NCBI RefSeq assembly: GCF_003987215.1
Contig: NZ_PIPW01000002.1
Coordinates: 124,001 to 188,000 of the forward strand
DNA: 64,000 bases
Direction of reading: 5' to 3'
Source of the DNA: Pseudidiomarina halophila
Lineage (GTDB): Bacteria > Pseudomonadota > Gammaproteobacteria > Enterobacterales > Alteromonadaceae
A program made the position numbers and the translations under genes. The notes under the pieces are model-generated. The model ran no database searches. It was not told where the DNA came from and saw nothing but the letters and a program-made list of their open reading frames with translations. Position 1 is the stretch's first letter, and each line of letters starts with the position of its first letter. Below are positions 9,730 through 18,804 of the stretch, piece after piece.

Positions 9730-10986
9730 ATGACCGTTAAGTACGCTTTATTTACATTGCTACTGAGTGCGTTTAGCGTTTCCGTTCATTCGGCTGAAGT
9801 TTACCGAAATGGCAAGTGGTGGGACGGTAGCGATTTTGTCGCAACGACATTTTACGTCGAAGATGGTGTTTTTGTTGATCCCGGGGCGGTTGAAAAAGTA
9901 AGTATCAGTCACGACTTGCAGGGGGCATTCGTTTTGCCCCCGCTTGCCGACGCCCATAATCACAATCTGCAGAGTCCCTGGTTGGCCGATAATTTTCATG
10001 ACCGGTATCTCAAGCAAGGTATTCTTTATGGTGCCATGCTTTGTGGTAGCCATAGCTCCGCGAAGCTGACGCGCGAGCGCTTAAAGCTTGCGGGGTTGCC
10101 CTCGATAAAGGTTGCTGGCGCTTGTCTTTCAAGCTCTGATGGTCACCCGTTACGGATGGCGCTAAAGTCGAGAGAAGGACAGCCGGATGTAGCGCCCGAT
10201 CGTATTTATGATAAAAGCTATCTAGTGATAGATACAGTTGCGGACATTAATAAAAAATGGCCTTTGATTGAGCAAGGTGCTGTCGACTTAGTAAAAATTA
10301 TTATTGTCCATCATGAAGACCAGACTCGTCGTGACAATGAGGAATTCTTCGGAGTCAACGGATTATCTGCGGAGGTGGTAGTGGCGTTGGTACCATTTCT
10401 TCAGGAACGCGGGCTAAGGGTGGTTGCGCACACTGAGTCCGCGGCTGACTTTGCCTTAGCGGTAGCAGCGGGGGTTGACTGGATTGGCCATTTACCGGGT
10501 TATCACTGGAGCACTGGTAAAACTGCCGCTGCATACCGTCTCACCGAGGAGGTAGCGGCACAGGCCGCGGCAAAAGGAATTCATGTAATACCAACTGCTG
10601 GTGTGGTTAATTTGTTTAGCGATCTTTCTCCGGCACAACGGCAGCAGGTTCAGGCCTTGCAACGTGAAAATTTGCGTCGTCTGAGACAAGCGGGTGTGTC
10701 ATTTCTTACTGGCTCGGATCAATTTATGGGCTCGGTCGTGGATGAGCTCATCTATTTAAGAGAAATCTTAGGGTTTGATGCGCAAGCACTCATAAATAGT
10801 GCAACACGTACCACCCCACAAGCATTATTTCCTGGTCGTAAGGTTGGTAAACTTGAGATCGGATTTGAGGCCAGCTTTAACGTCTATCAGACTAACCCTG
10901 TGACTGATTTTAGTAACTTAAGCGCTCCGGCCCAAGTGGTGCAACAGGGTGCAGAAGTTATCATTCAACCGGAACAACCCAATTAA
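9730..10986 (+). CDS. Exported amidohydrolase family protein
   Basis: A 418-residue metal-dependent hydrolase with an N-terminal signal peptide (hydrophobic core then SVHSAEV, cleavage near residue 23). The HxH metal site is ADAHNHN (about residues 76-82); further ligand-bearing segments are VVAHTES and WIGHLPGYHW, and the catalytic Asp lies in FLTGSDQFMG. This is the imidazolonepropionase-like amidohydrolase layout. It begins 11 nt after the RND adaptor and is probably cotranscribed; its 3' end overlaps the convergent regulator gene by 4 nt. The substrate is not predictable. Confidence 0.85.
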   Translation: MTVKYALFTLLLSAFSVSVHSAEVYRNGKWWDGSDFVATTFYVEDGVFVDPGAVEKVSISHDLQGAFVLPPLADAHNHNLQSPWLADNFHDRYLKQGILYGAMLCGSHSSAKLTRERLKLAGLPSIKVAGACLSSSDGHPLRMALKSREGQPDVAPDRIYDKSYLVIDTVADINKKWPLIEQGAVDLVKIIIVHHEDQTRRDNEEFFGVNGLSAEVVVALVPFLQERGLRVVAHTESAADFALAVAAGVDWIGHLPGYHWSTGKTAAAYRLTEEVAAQAAAKGIHVIPTAGVVNLFSDLSPAQRQQVQALQRENLRRLRQAGVSFLTGSDQFMGSVVDELIYLREILGFDAQALINSATRTTPQALFPGRKVGKLEIGFEASFNVYQTNPVTDFSNLSAPAQVVQQGAEVIIQPEQPN

Positions 10987-12515
10987 TTAGGAAGTCGGGC
11001 AAGCAGCTGTTGGAACTCGGGCGTTTGGCGCAACGGGTCGTAGTGTGGGTCACTGTGCAGGATGAGAGCCTGTGGCTGCTTGAGGCTGATAGCTTCTTCA
11101 AGAAAGCGCAGTGCAGTATCGTACTCACCAGCAACAATAGCATAGCGCGCCCATGAAATTGGCGGAATGTATTGACCTAAATTATCCTCGTTGCGTTCTT
11201 CAAGTAAGCTAGCGTAAACCGCCTCAATGCCTCCCTGATCAAAGGTATCAAGGTAGTTGGCTATACGTTGTTCTGAGTAACCTTCTTCACGCATGAGTAT
11301 TTCGAGGTGATCCATGGCCATGGCGTCATCGTTCGTAAGTACGCCAATTCGGGTTAAAATATGATTGTGCTGTCTTGACGGCGCTTCAGAGTTGATTAAT
11401 CGCTGAGTTTCAGCAATCGCCCGCTGGTAATCGCCTTGAAACATATAGACCAAGGACAAATTCATATAGCGGTAAAAGTCTGGATTTTTCACCCGCAGCT
11501 GGCGCAATAATTCATTTGCCTCCTGGTAGCGACCGCGAATCAAAAGAAACTCAGAATAGCCTAAATAAATACCTGGATCGTTTGGCATCGCCTCAATAGC
11601 CTTTTCATAGTAGGTGTTGGCGGTGCTTAAATCCCATTCACCAAGGAAGGCCAGCTTTGCCTTCAATTCAAGCGCATCACCGTTGTCAGGTGCTTGGGCA
11701 AGGGCAAGGTTGAGAATGGTATTAATTTCATCAACGTACAATTGTAGATCCCGGAACCCATTTATCGCGCTCATTTCAAATTTGGCTTCGGCGATGCCAA
11801 TGTGAGCCAAAGTGAAACTCGGGTACTGTTGGAGTACGTCGCGGAAGAGTTCGATTGCACGGCGATAATTTTCTACAGAAGTCTCAGTATGTTGTGCCAC
11901 GGAAATGAGCTTCTGCGCTTCATCGAACTTCGCTTGTAATGCTGCGTCGGGTAACATAGCTGCTGCAGAGACAGTATCACTCTGCCCCTCCGCAACCGGT
12001 TTCGAAGACGAAAACAGATCCAGATTAAGCAACACAACAAACGTCAGTAAAACGAACACCAGCGCCATAATCAGGCCACTTCGTCGCCAATCACGTTTGG
12101 TGTTCACAGGTGAGGGAGCGAGCGGATCTTTTGCCACAGTAGCGGGGCTGTCCCCCGCTGAAATGTTTTCGGCGGAACGTTCTGCTGCAGTGCTTTCCTG
12201 CACTGTGGTTTCGGGTAGCCAAAAGTAACCTACGCCGGGAATGGTTTTAATAAATTGAGGTTCACCACGGCTGTCATGAAGGATCTTTCGTAGTTTACTT
12301 ACTGCGACGGACAGGCTGTCCTCATTGACTACACGACCAGCCCAAACAGCATTAAGTAGCGTTTCTTTTGTCAGAGCTTGTTGCGGGTGCTGACAGAAGT
12401 AATCCAATAACGACGCAATACGATGCTCGAGACTAATTTCATCGGCCGGCGAGCGTAATAATGCATGCAAGGGGTCAAATTCATAACCACTGAAGCAATA
12501 AATACGTACAGCCAT
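10983..12515 (-). CDS. CadC-type membrane-bound transcriptional regulator with TPR domain
   Basis: A 510-residue one-component regulator. An OmpR/PhoB-type winged helix occupies residues 1-100 (ALTKETLLNAVWAGRVV and DSLSVAVSKLRKIL recognition segment, then IKTIPGVGYFWL). A linker rich in Ser, Ala and Pro follows, then one TM helix at about residues 147-168, and a periplasmic region of TPR-like helical repeats up to the C-terminus. The architecture follows the CadC/ToxR logic: a periplasmic sensor drives a cytoplasmic DNA-binding head. It lies 88 nt downstream of the TPR-GGDEF gene on the same strand. The target genes are unknown; the convergent RND operon is the closest candidate. Confidence 0.87.
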   Translation of the reverse strand: MAVRIYCFSGYEFDPLHALLRSPADEISLEHRIASLLDYFCQHPQQALTKETLLNAVWAGRVVNEDSLSVAVSKLRKILHDSRGEPQFIKTIPGVGYFWLPETTVQESTAAERSAENISAGDSPATVAKDPLAPSPVNTKRDWRRSGLIMALVFVLLTFVVLLNLDLFSSSKPVAEGQSDTVSAAAMLPDAALQAKFDEAQKLISVAQHTETSVENYRRAIELFRDVLQQYPSFTLAHIGIAEAKFEMSAINGFRDLQLYVDEINTILNLALAQAPDNGDALELKAKLAFLGEWDLSTANTYYEKAIEAMPNDPGIYLGYSEFLLIRGRYQEANELLRQLRVKNPDFYRYMNLSLVYMFQGDYQRAIAETQRLINSEAPSRQHNHILTRIGVLTNDDAMAMDHLEILMREEGYSEQRIANYLDTFDQGGIEAVYASLLEERNEDNLGQYIPPISWARYAIVAGEYDTALRFLEEAISLKQPQALILHSDPHYDPLRQTPEFQQLLARLPN

Positions 12516-12603
12516 GTGAGACTCTCCAAATTACAGTAGGTCAAGCTTAGCGATTTAGGCTTGGTATGTAAATGAAGAGTACCCATTGCAATCAACAAGA
12601 TAG

Positions 12604-14682
12604 CTAGCGCGCTTGCGGACCATGCAGCGTTATTGCGGTAACAATGTTTTGTTCTATTGCTTCGGCAAGGTCGTTATCAAGGATAGCTTCTGCGTGTTCA
12701 TGGGCGACATTCAACTGCATAATGCCCCAGGCTTGATTGCGGCCGTGAACTTTGCCGGCATAAAGCGCCTTATCGACCAGCATGAGGGTTGCTTCCCAAT
12801 CCATTTGTGCGTGACTCAGGTTAGCAAATGGGTAACTGATAAAGCCGGCTGTCGCGGTGATAGCGATGTCGCCGGAATTTTTCGTCGTCACAGGTTCTTC
12901 AGCAATGGTCGCTAACAACCGCGTGACGAAACGTGGGAGAGCGTCGGGTTCCGCGTTGGTCAGGTAGATCAGAAATTCCTCGCCACCCCAGCGAATGACT
13001 TTGTCGTTGTCGCGGCAGATGGCCTGTAAACGTTTGGCAACTTCAATGATGACCTCATCACCTGCGGCGTGGCCGAACTTGTCATTAATGCGCTTGAAGT
13101 GGTCAATATCAATCAGAATCATGGCATCGGACTGGGCGCTGCCTTCTTTTTCCTGGCGCTGTAACTCCTGCTGCATCGCGCGGCGGTTCAACAGGCCCGT
13201 CAGCGGGTCACGCACCGATTGGTCAGCCAACCGTCGGTTAGCATCTTTCAGGGCGAGATTTGAGCGGCGCGCGGCACGGTACAAGTAGAACGCCAGAACG
13301 GAGAACAACAGGGCAACAATAATTCCTAACGCTAAGATAAGCTGCTGCTGGCGTTCATTCTGCAGCATTTGTGCGTTCAGATCATTTTGTTGCTCGAGCA
13401 GTTCAATCTGCTGGGCTTTATCCTTTGATTCGTACAGGTTCTGCAATTCAGTGACGTTCTTCTGCATTTCTGTATTAAATACGGTTTCCCGCAGATCGCG
13501 CTGTTCGCGCAATACTTCATATGCTAGTTGATAACGATCAGCCATGGCGAGCGCTTCTGCGTATTCGCCCAACAGCGCCTCAACTTCGCGGTCCACCCAT
13601 TCGCCCCGGGCCTGATTGACAACGTTCTGCATTGTTTCGAGACCGGCGTCATGATTACCCAGGTGCACCTGGATAAAGCCCAGGTTAAACCGGATTATTT
13701 GCTCGGTAATGGTATTGTTTTGCTGCTCGGCAATAACAAGTGCTTGCTCCAGGGTAGCGATGCCCGACTCAAAACGTTGAGTGCGTATCGCCAGGTCGCC
13801 AAGATTATTCAGCACAGTGGGCTGCATTCCTGCCCAGAGAGGGTCATCTTTAATCGAATTCTCTAACTCTTCGTAGAGATCAAAGGCGCGATCGAAATCG
13901 CCCTTTTCGGTGGCGATATAGGCGCGTTGGAACTGAATTTCTGGAGCGAAGGTTGTTTCAAGGTTGGCGCTGCGCATGGTTTCTTCAGCTTCATTTAGCT
14001 GTTGCAGTGCCTGCTCATACTGAGTCTGTTGGGTATAGATCTCGGAAATCCGCAGCTTCAGGTAAATGCGTCGCACTGGTGTGCGCGCAGTGTTTGTCTC
14101 ATTAACGGCATCGGAAGCCTGAATAAGGTGCTCAAGCGCCCGTTCTGTTTGATTTTTTTGTGTGTAAACGCTGGCGATCAAGTTATGGGCGAAATAACGC
14201 ACGCGCGGCAAAGTAGCGCTGGCTGCGGGCAGGATCGCGGTGTTGATTAAGGTATAAGCTTCGGTGAGCTTGCCCTCAATGGTCTTTATCAGGATGCGTG
14301 TCGCTGCAGCTTCGGTAAGTGCATCGGCATAACCACTGTTTTGTGCAAGATCGTCAACCTCGTCCAGCAGGGCGTAAGCTTGTTCTATATCGCCTTCATA
14401 GGCGTGCGACATGGCTAAATAGGATTTCACCCGGACCTGCGTCATCACCGGGGTGTCGGCCGACATCTCCGCAATAATCGCAGTTAATTGCTCACCCATT
14501 TCGGCTTCGCTCAGGTTACTATTTAGCATCGTATCAAGCTGCTGCTCAATAGCGTCATCCATAGGGGGGGGCGGGTTAGCCGTCTGCGCTTGCGCCGTGA
14601 CAATAGCTATGACAAACAAGCATGCTAAGAAGCCATGCCAGAAGCGCTTATAGATCGCTGTGCTATTTTGGCTCGTTTTCAC
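12604..14682 (-). CDS. TPR sensor diguanylate cyclase (GGDEF)
   Basis: Makes c-di-GMP from two GTP. The 692-residue protein has an N-terminal signal peptide or anchor (about residues 13-32, ending AQAQT), a long periplasmic array of TPR helices to about residue 400, a coiled coil, one TM helix near 443-466 and a cytoplasmic GGDEF domain. The active site is intact, GGEEF at 566-570, and an RxxD inhibitory site (RDND) lies exactly five residues upstream, so product inhibition is expected. It is transcribed toward the CadC-like gene. An extended inverted repeat lies just upstream at 14713-14749. Confidence 0.92.
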   Translation of the reverse strand: MKTSQNSTAIYKRFWHGFLACLFVIAIVTAQAQTANPPPPMDDAIEQQLDTMLNSNLSEAEMGEQLTAIIAEMSADTPVMTQVRVKSYLAMSHAYEGDIEQAYALLDEVDDLAQNSGYADALTEAAATRILIKTIEGKLTEAYTLINTAILPAASATLPRVRYFAHNLIASVYTQKNQTERALEHLIQASDAVNETNTARTPVRRIYLKLRISEIYTQQTQYEQALQQLNEAEETMRSANLETTFAPEIQFQRAYIATEKGDFDRAFDLYEELENSIKDDPLWAGMQPTVLNNLGDLAIRTQRFESGIATLEQALVIAEQQNNTITEQIIRFNLGFIQVHLGNHDAGLETMQNVVNQARGEWVDREVEALLGEYAEALAMADRYQLAYEVLREQRDLRETVFNTEMQKNVTELQNLYESKDKAQQIELLEQQNDLNAQMLQNERQQQLILALGIIVALLFSVLAFYLYRAARRSNLALKDANRRLADQSVRDPLTGLLNRRAMQQELQRQEKEGSAQSDAMILIDIDHFKRINDKFGHAAGDEVIIEVAKRLQAICRDNDKVIRWGGEEFLIYLTNAEPDALPRFVTRLLATIAEEPVTTKNSGDIAITATAGFISYPFANLSHAQMDWEATLMLVDKALYAGKVHGRNQAWGIMQLNVAHEHAEAILDNDLAEAIEQNIVTAITLHGPQAR

Positions 14683-14712
14683 GAGACCCCCTCAATGATG
14701 AAAAAATGCGCA

Positions 14713-14749
14713 CTTAATTTACTCCTCTGGTCGGAGGAGTGCAATTAAG
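14713..14749. repeat. Two-part inverted repeat upstream of the TPR-GGDEF gene
   Basis: CTTAATT (14713-14719) pairs with AATTAAG (14743-14749), and inside it ACTCCTC (14721-14727) pairs with GAGGAGT (14734-14740) around a 6-nt loop. It lies about 30 nt upstream of the minus-strand cyclase start and has no T-run on either side, so a 5'-UTR hairpin or protein-binding site is more likely than a terminator. Confidence 0.5.
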
Positions 14750-14888
14750 AAACGACGAAATGCAACTATATAAGCCGACTAGTTTATAAGTTACGAAATT
14801 ATTAATAGAGTCGCTATAAGCTTGACTAGGTAGTAAAAATGCCTAAAAGTCGTACAAGTTGACCTAAAATACTACAAAAGGAAAGTCC

Positions 14889-17045
14889 ATGTTAAGTCAT
14901 CGCTTAGATTTCAAAAGCGTTTTTACGTTAGCTCTGCTATTTGTGCTGACGGCCTGCCAACCGCAATCGACATCTTCGGAAAATAAAGAAAGTGAGGCGC
15001 CAGTTGCCAAACGGGAACCTTATACTGTGGTTTCGCCCCACGGAGAACGCGTCGATTACTATTACTGGTTACGTGATGACGAACGTAAAGATCCTGAAGT
15101 TCTTGCTTACTTAAATGCAGAGAACACCTATTACGATCGTTACCGGGAGGATTATCAGGAGCTGACTAATGCCCTTGAAGCTGAACTGATGGCGCGCGTG
15201 AAGCAAGATGACGAAAGCGTCCCTTACCGGCGCGGCGCTTACCTTTATCAAACCGAATATGAAGCAGGCAAAGAATATCCCATCTATACCCGCATCCACA
15301 TTGAGAGCGGCGAGGAAGAAATTCTGTTAGACGTTAATGCCCTTGCAGAGGGGAAATCCTTCATGCAGGTGTCTAATCTGCAGGTGAGTCCTGATCAAAG
15401 CAAACTTGCTTACGTGGTAGATGATAAGGGCCGTCGCCAGTACGAGTTGTTCATCAAGGATCTGACAACTGGTACTGTTACCGCTACTGAAGTAAAAGGC
15501 ATCTCGTCGGCAATTGCCTGGGCGCAAGACAACGAAACACTATTTCTGATTGAAAATGACCCGCAAACACTTTTGTCCAAGCGGGTACTCAAATATCGCT
15601 TGGGTGAGCCGGCAACGACCGTCGAAGTAGTCTATGAAGAACAGGATGAAAGCTTTTACATGTGGGTCGACAATACCAAAGATAACGAATATATCGTTAT
15701 TAGCCTGCAATCGACCGTGTCCAATGAGGTGCATGTGCTTGATGCCGCAACGCCGGGCGGCACCTTTCAGGTGGTAGCGCCACGCGAGCGGGACTTACAA
15801 TATTCAGTGGATCATATCGATGGGCGTTGGATTATTCTGACTGACTACGAAGCTCCGAATTTCCGTGTCATGCAGGTGGCAACAGAGGAGCTAGGAGATA
15901 AAGATAACTGGCAACCGCTGGTGGCACACGATGAGGATGTATTCATTCATGGCATCAGCGTATTTACCGATCATCTTGCGTTAAATGAACGCCATAATGG
16001 CTTACGGCAAATACGCATCGTACCTTGGGATGAAACTGCGCAAAGTCACTTGATCAGTGCAGATGAACCGACCTACGTAATGACTTTCGAAACCAATGTC
16101 GAACAGGATACCAACTTGGTGCGTTACAACTACACGTCTCTGGTAACGCCGACGGTAACCTACGCCTACAACATGGAAACCCGTGAGCGGGAAGTTCTTA
16201 AGGCGACAGAAGTGCCCAACTATGACGCGTCAAAGTACGCTACTGAACGCACCTGGGCGACGGCTGATGATGGCACTAAGATTCCGGTGTCGCTGCTTTA
16301 TTCCAAAGACTTTAAGCAAGACGGCACTGCACCTCTTTATCAGTATGCGTATGGCTCTTATGGGGCAACTTCTGAGCCATGGTTCCGCCAGTCGGTGTTC
16401 TCATTAGTTGACCGTGGCTTCGTGTATGCTATCGCGCACATTCGTGGCGGTCAGGAAATGGGCCGGCAGTGGTATGAGAGCGGGAAGCTGGAGAACAAAA
16501 AGAATACCTTCACTGATTACATCGATGTGACTGATCATTTAGTTGCTGAGGAGTATGCCCATCCGGGTAAGGTGTTTGGTATGGGTGGCAGCGCTGGTGG
16601 TCTGCTTATGGGTGCTGTGGCCAACCTGGCACCGGAGAAGTATCGCGGGCTGGTTGCCCACGTACCTTTCGTCGATGTGGTGACCACGATGCTGGATGAA
16701 ACCATTCCGCTGACCACCAATGAGTTTGACGAGTGGGGCAATCCGCAAGAGCAACCTTATTATGATTATATGCTTTCGTATTCGCCTTACGATCAGGTGA
16801 TGAAACAGGCCTATCCGGCTATGTTGGTGACCACGGGGCTGCATGATTCACAGGTGCAGTATTTCGAGCCGGCCAAGTGGGTGGCCAAATTGCGGCATCT
16901 GAAAATAGACGATAATCCGCTGATGTTTAAAACCAACATGGAAGCCGGGCATGGTGGCTCTTCAGGTCGCTTTGCCCGTCTCAAAGAAACCGCCGAAGAG
17001 TATGCGTTCATCCTGAACCTGTTGGGAGAAGAGGTCAGCCCGTAG
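14889..17045 (+). CDS. ptrB: Oligopeptidase B-like S9A peptidase, lipoprotein
   Basis: Serine peptidase cleaving short peptides after basic residues (family knowledge). The N-terminus carries a lipobox-like LTACQ at about residues 19-23, predicting an exported lipoprotein, whereas E. coli PtrB is cytoplasmic. The propeller starts after the YYYWLRDDERKDPEVL block; the catalytic domain shows HIRGGQEMGRQWYESGK, nucleophile Ser568 in GGSAGGLLMG, acid in GLHDSQVQ and His in EAGHGGSSGR. The segment with acidic clusters before the C-terminus (NEFDEWGNP) is typical of oligopeptidase B. Length 718 fits. The gene stands alone and its stop runs into a palindromic repeat. Confidence 0.9.
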   Translation: MLSHRLDFKSVFTLALLFVLTACQPQSTSSENKESEAPVAKREPYTVVSPHGERVDYYYWLRDDERKDPEVLAYLNAENTYYDRYREDYQELTNALEAELMARVKQDDESVPYRRGAYLYQTEYEAGKEYPIYTRIHIESGEEEILLDVNALAEGKSFMQVSNLQVSPDQSKLAYVVDDKGRRQYELFIKDLTTGTVTATEVKGISSAIAWAQDNETLFLIENDPQTLLSKRVLKYRLGEPATTVEVVYEEQDESFYMWVDNTKDNEYIVISLQSTVSNEVHVLDAATPGGTFQVVAPRERDLQYSVDHIDGRWIILTDYEAPNFRVMQVATEELGDKDNWQPLVAHDEDVFIHGISVFTDHLALNERHNGLRQIRIVPWDETAQSHLISADEPTYVMTFETNVEQDTNLVRYNYTSLVTPTVTYAYNMETREREVLKATEVPNYDASKYATERTWATADDGTKIPVSLLYSKDFKQDGTAPLYQYAYGSYGATSEPWFRQSVFSLVDRGFVYAIAHIRGGQEMGRQWYESGKLENKKNTFTDYIDVTDHLVAEEYAHPGKVFGMGGSAGGLLMGAVANLAPEKYRGLVAHVPFVDVVTTMLDETIPLTTNEFDEWGNPQEQPYYDYMLSYSPYDQVMKQAYPAMLVTTGLHDSQVQYFEPAKWVAKLRHLKIDDNPLMFKTNMEAGHGGSSGRFARLKETAEEYAFILNLLGEEVSP

Positions 17046-17092
17046 TGTAACTACGGGATACGGCAAGCCAGGCCCGTAGTAGAACTACGGGC
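17039..17092. repeat. Pair of related palindromes between convergent genes
   Basis: Two hairpins share the core CCCGTAGT/ACTACGGG: 17039-17057 (8-bp arms, 3-nt loop, overlapping the end of the oligopeptidase B gene) and 17072-17092 (9-bp arms, 3-nt loop, overlapping the yebC stop). They are perfect stems without T-runs and lie 14 nt apart. They may act as bidirectional 3'-end structures or be a REP-like short mobile repeat. Confidence 0.8.
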
Positions 17093-17801
17093 TACAGTTG
17101 TGGTAGACGTTCTGGACGTCGTCACAATCGTTGAGCATATCCAGGAATTTTTCCATCATAGCAACGTCATCACCACTGATGGTGGTGGTGACTTGCGGCA
17201 AGTACTGAACTTCGTCAACTTCGAAATCAATTTCAGGAAACGCATCCTGCAGAGCGGTTTTTGCTTTGTGCCACTCCGTGTGGGGGGCAAAAACCGTGAT
17301 TTTGCCTTCTTCAGCTTCGATGTCAGTCACATCTACATCGGCCATCATTAATGCTTCTAACACTGCGTCTTCATCATCACCGGCAAACGCCAGAATCATG
17401 CAGTGATCAAACATATGCGCGACACTTCCCGGAGCGCCGATTTTTGACTTGGTTTTAGTAAAACAATTGCGAACTTCGCCAAAGGTACGGGCTGGGTTAT
17501 CCGTCAGGCACTCGACCATGACCATGCAGTTGCCCGGACCAAAGCCTTCGTAAACGGCTGGAGCGTAATCTTCACCCGCGCCACCTTTAGCTTTTTCAAT
17601 CGCTTTTTCGATAACGTGTGCTGGCACCTGATCTTTTTTCGCACGATCGATGAGGCCACGTAGTTGCAGGTTGGCGTCAGGTTCTACACCACCTTGTTTG
17701 GCGACAACATAAATTTCTCGCCCATATTTACTGTAAACTTTACTTTTAGCCGCCGCTGTCTTCGCGATCGACTCCTTGCGGTTTTGAAAGGCGCGACCCA
17801 T
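17085..17801 (-). CDS. yebC: YebC/PmpR family protein (transcription/translation factor)
   Basis: A 238-residue cytoplasmic protein of the highly conserved YebC family. Signature blocks are visible: [21 protein letters not shown] at the N-terminus, [23 protein letters not shown] at the middle, and an acidic C-terminal domain ending [22 protein letters not shown]. Members are described as DNA-binding regulators, and more recently as ribosome-associated factors that relieve stalling; which applies here cannot be told. The start codon sits about 125 nt from the divergent MBL gene. The stop lies within a palindrome. Confidence 0.95.
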   Translation of the reverse strand: MGRAFQNRKESIAKTAAAKSKVYSKYGREIYVVAKQGGVEPDANLQLRGLIDRAKKDQVPAHVIEKAIEKAKGGAGEDYAPAVYEGFGPGNCMVMVECLTDNPARTFGEVRNCFTKTKSKIGAPGSVAHMFDHCMILAFAGDDEDAVLEALMMADVDVTDIEAEEGKITVFAPHTEWHKAKTALQDAFPEIDFEVDEVQYLPQVTTTISGDDVAMMEKFLDMLNDCDDVQNVYHNCSP

Positions 17802-17925
17802 AGTGAACTCTCAATAGTGTTGTTCGAAAAGCGCAATATTATACGCACTTCGGCATGTGATCCAGTTTAAACCTTTGCCGGAATGAAGTAGTTTAGCCAG
17901 AACTAATACGATAAAGGAGTAACTA

Positions 17926-18804
17926 GTGATGAGCCAGGTCTCGCGCCCCCATGTCGAAGCATTTTTGGATAGTGACAGTGAAACTTATAGTTACGTGGTC
18001 TGTGATCCAGCGAGTAATAAGGCGGTCATTATCGATCCGGTACTGGACTTTGATTACAAGTCAGGACGTACGCACACAAAAGGTGCACAGCGATTGGTTG
18101 ATTTTGTGCGCGCTAAGCAACTGCAACTCGAGTGGATTCTGGAGACACATGCGCATGCTGATCATCTCTCGGCAGCTCCTTTTATCAGGGACACGCTGGG
18201 GGGCAAAATTGCCATCGGCGAACATATCCGCGATGTGCAGAAAATTTTCAAAGAGGTTTTTGATTTAGAGAAAGAGTTTTTACCTAATGGCACTCAGTTC
18301 GATAAGCTTTTTTCCGACGGCGACACTTTTACGGTCGGCACTATGAGCTTCCGGGTGCTTCACACTCCAGGGCATACGCCGGCCGATGTTGCGTACATTA
18401 TCAACGAAAGCATGGCGTTCGTTGGCGATACGCTATTCATGCCTGACGTGGGTACCGCACGCTGTGATTTCCCAGGTGGCAGCGCGAGGACACTTTATCG
18501 CTCCATCAGAAAACTTCTGGCGTTGCCCGAAGCGACAGAAATTTATATTTGTCACGATTACCCACCGCAGGGCAGATCCCATGAATGCCGGACAACAGTG
18601 GCCGAGGAGCGCAAGCACAGTAAACATGTGCATGATGGTGTGAGTGAAGAGGAGTTTGTAACTATGCGCGAAGAGCGCGACGCGACACTCGACATGCCAC
18701 GGCTGATTTTACCGTCGATACAGGTCAATATTCGGGCGGGGGAGATGCCGCCAGCAGATGAGCAAGGTAAGGTTTACCTCAAGCTGCCCATCAATCAACT
18801 GTAA
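17926..18804 (+). CDS. MBL-fold persulfide dioxygenase-like protein (Blh/ETHE1 type)
   Basis: Probably oxidises glutathione persulfide to sulfite in the cytoplasm. The metallo-beta-lactamase metal motif is H75-A-H77-A-D79-H80 (THAHADHLSAAP), followed by LHTPGHTPADVAY, VGDTLFMPDVGTARCDFPGG and CHDYPPQGR. The GTARCDFPGG segment is characteristic of the Blh group of persulfide dioxygenases. The annotated GTG is immediately followed by an ATG at 17929; an AAGGAG at 17914-17919 serves either, with better spacing for the ATG. The stop overlaps the YeiH-type exporter start (TAATG), suggesting a sulfide-detoxification unit: oxidation, then export of the anion. Confidence 0.9.
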   Translation: MMSQVSRPHVEAFLDSDSETYSYVVCDPASNKAVIIDPVLDFDYKSGRTHTKGAQRLVDFVRAKQLQLEWILETHAHADHLSAAPFIRDTLGGKIAIGEHIRDVQKIFKEVFDLEKEFLPNGTQFDKLFSDGDTFTVGTMSFRVLHTPGHTPADVAYIINESMAFVGDTLFMPDVGTARCDFPGGSARTLYRSIRKLLALPEATEIYICHDYPPQGRSHECRTTVAEERKHSKHVHDGVSEEEFVTMREERDATLDMPRLILPSIQVNIRAGEMPPADEQGKVYLKLPINQL

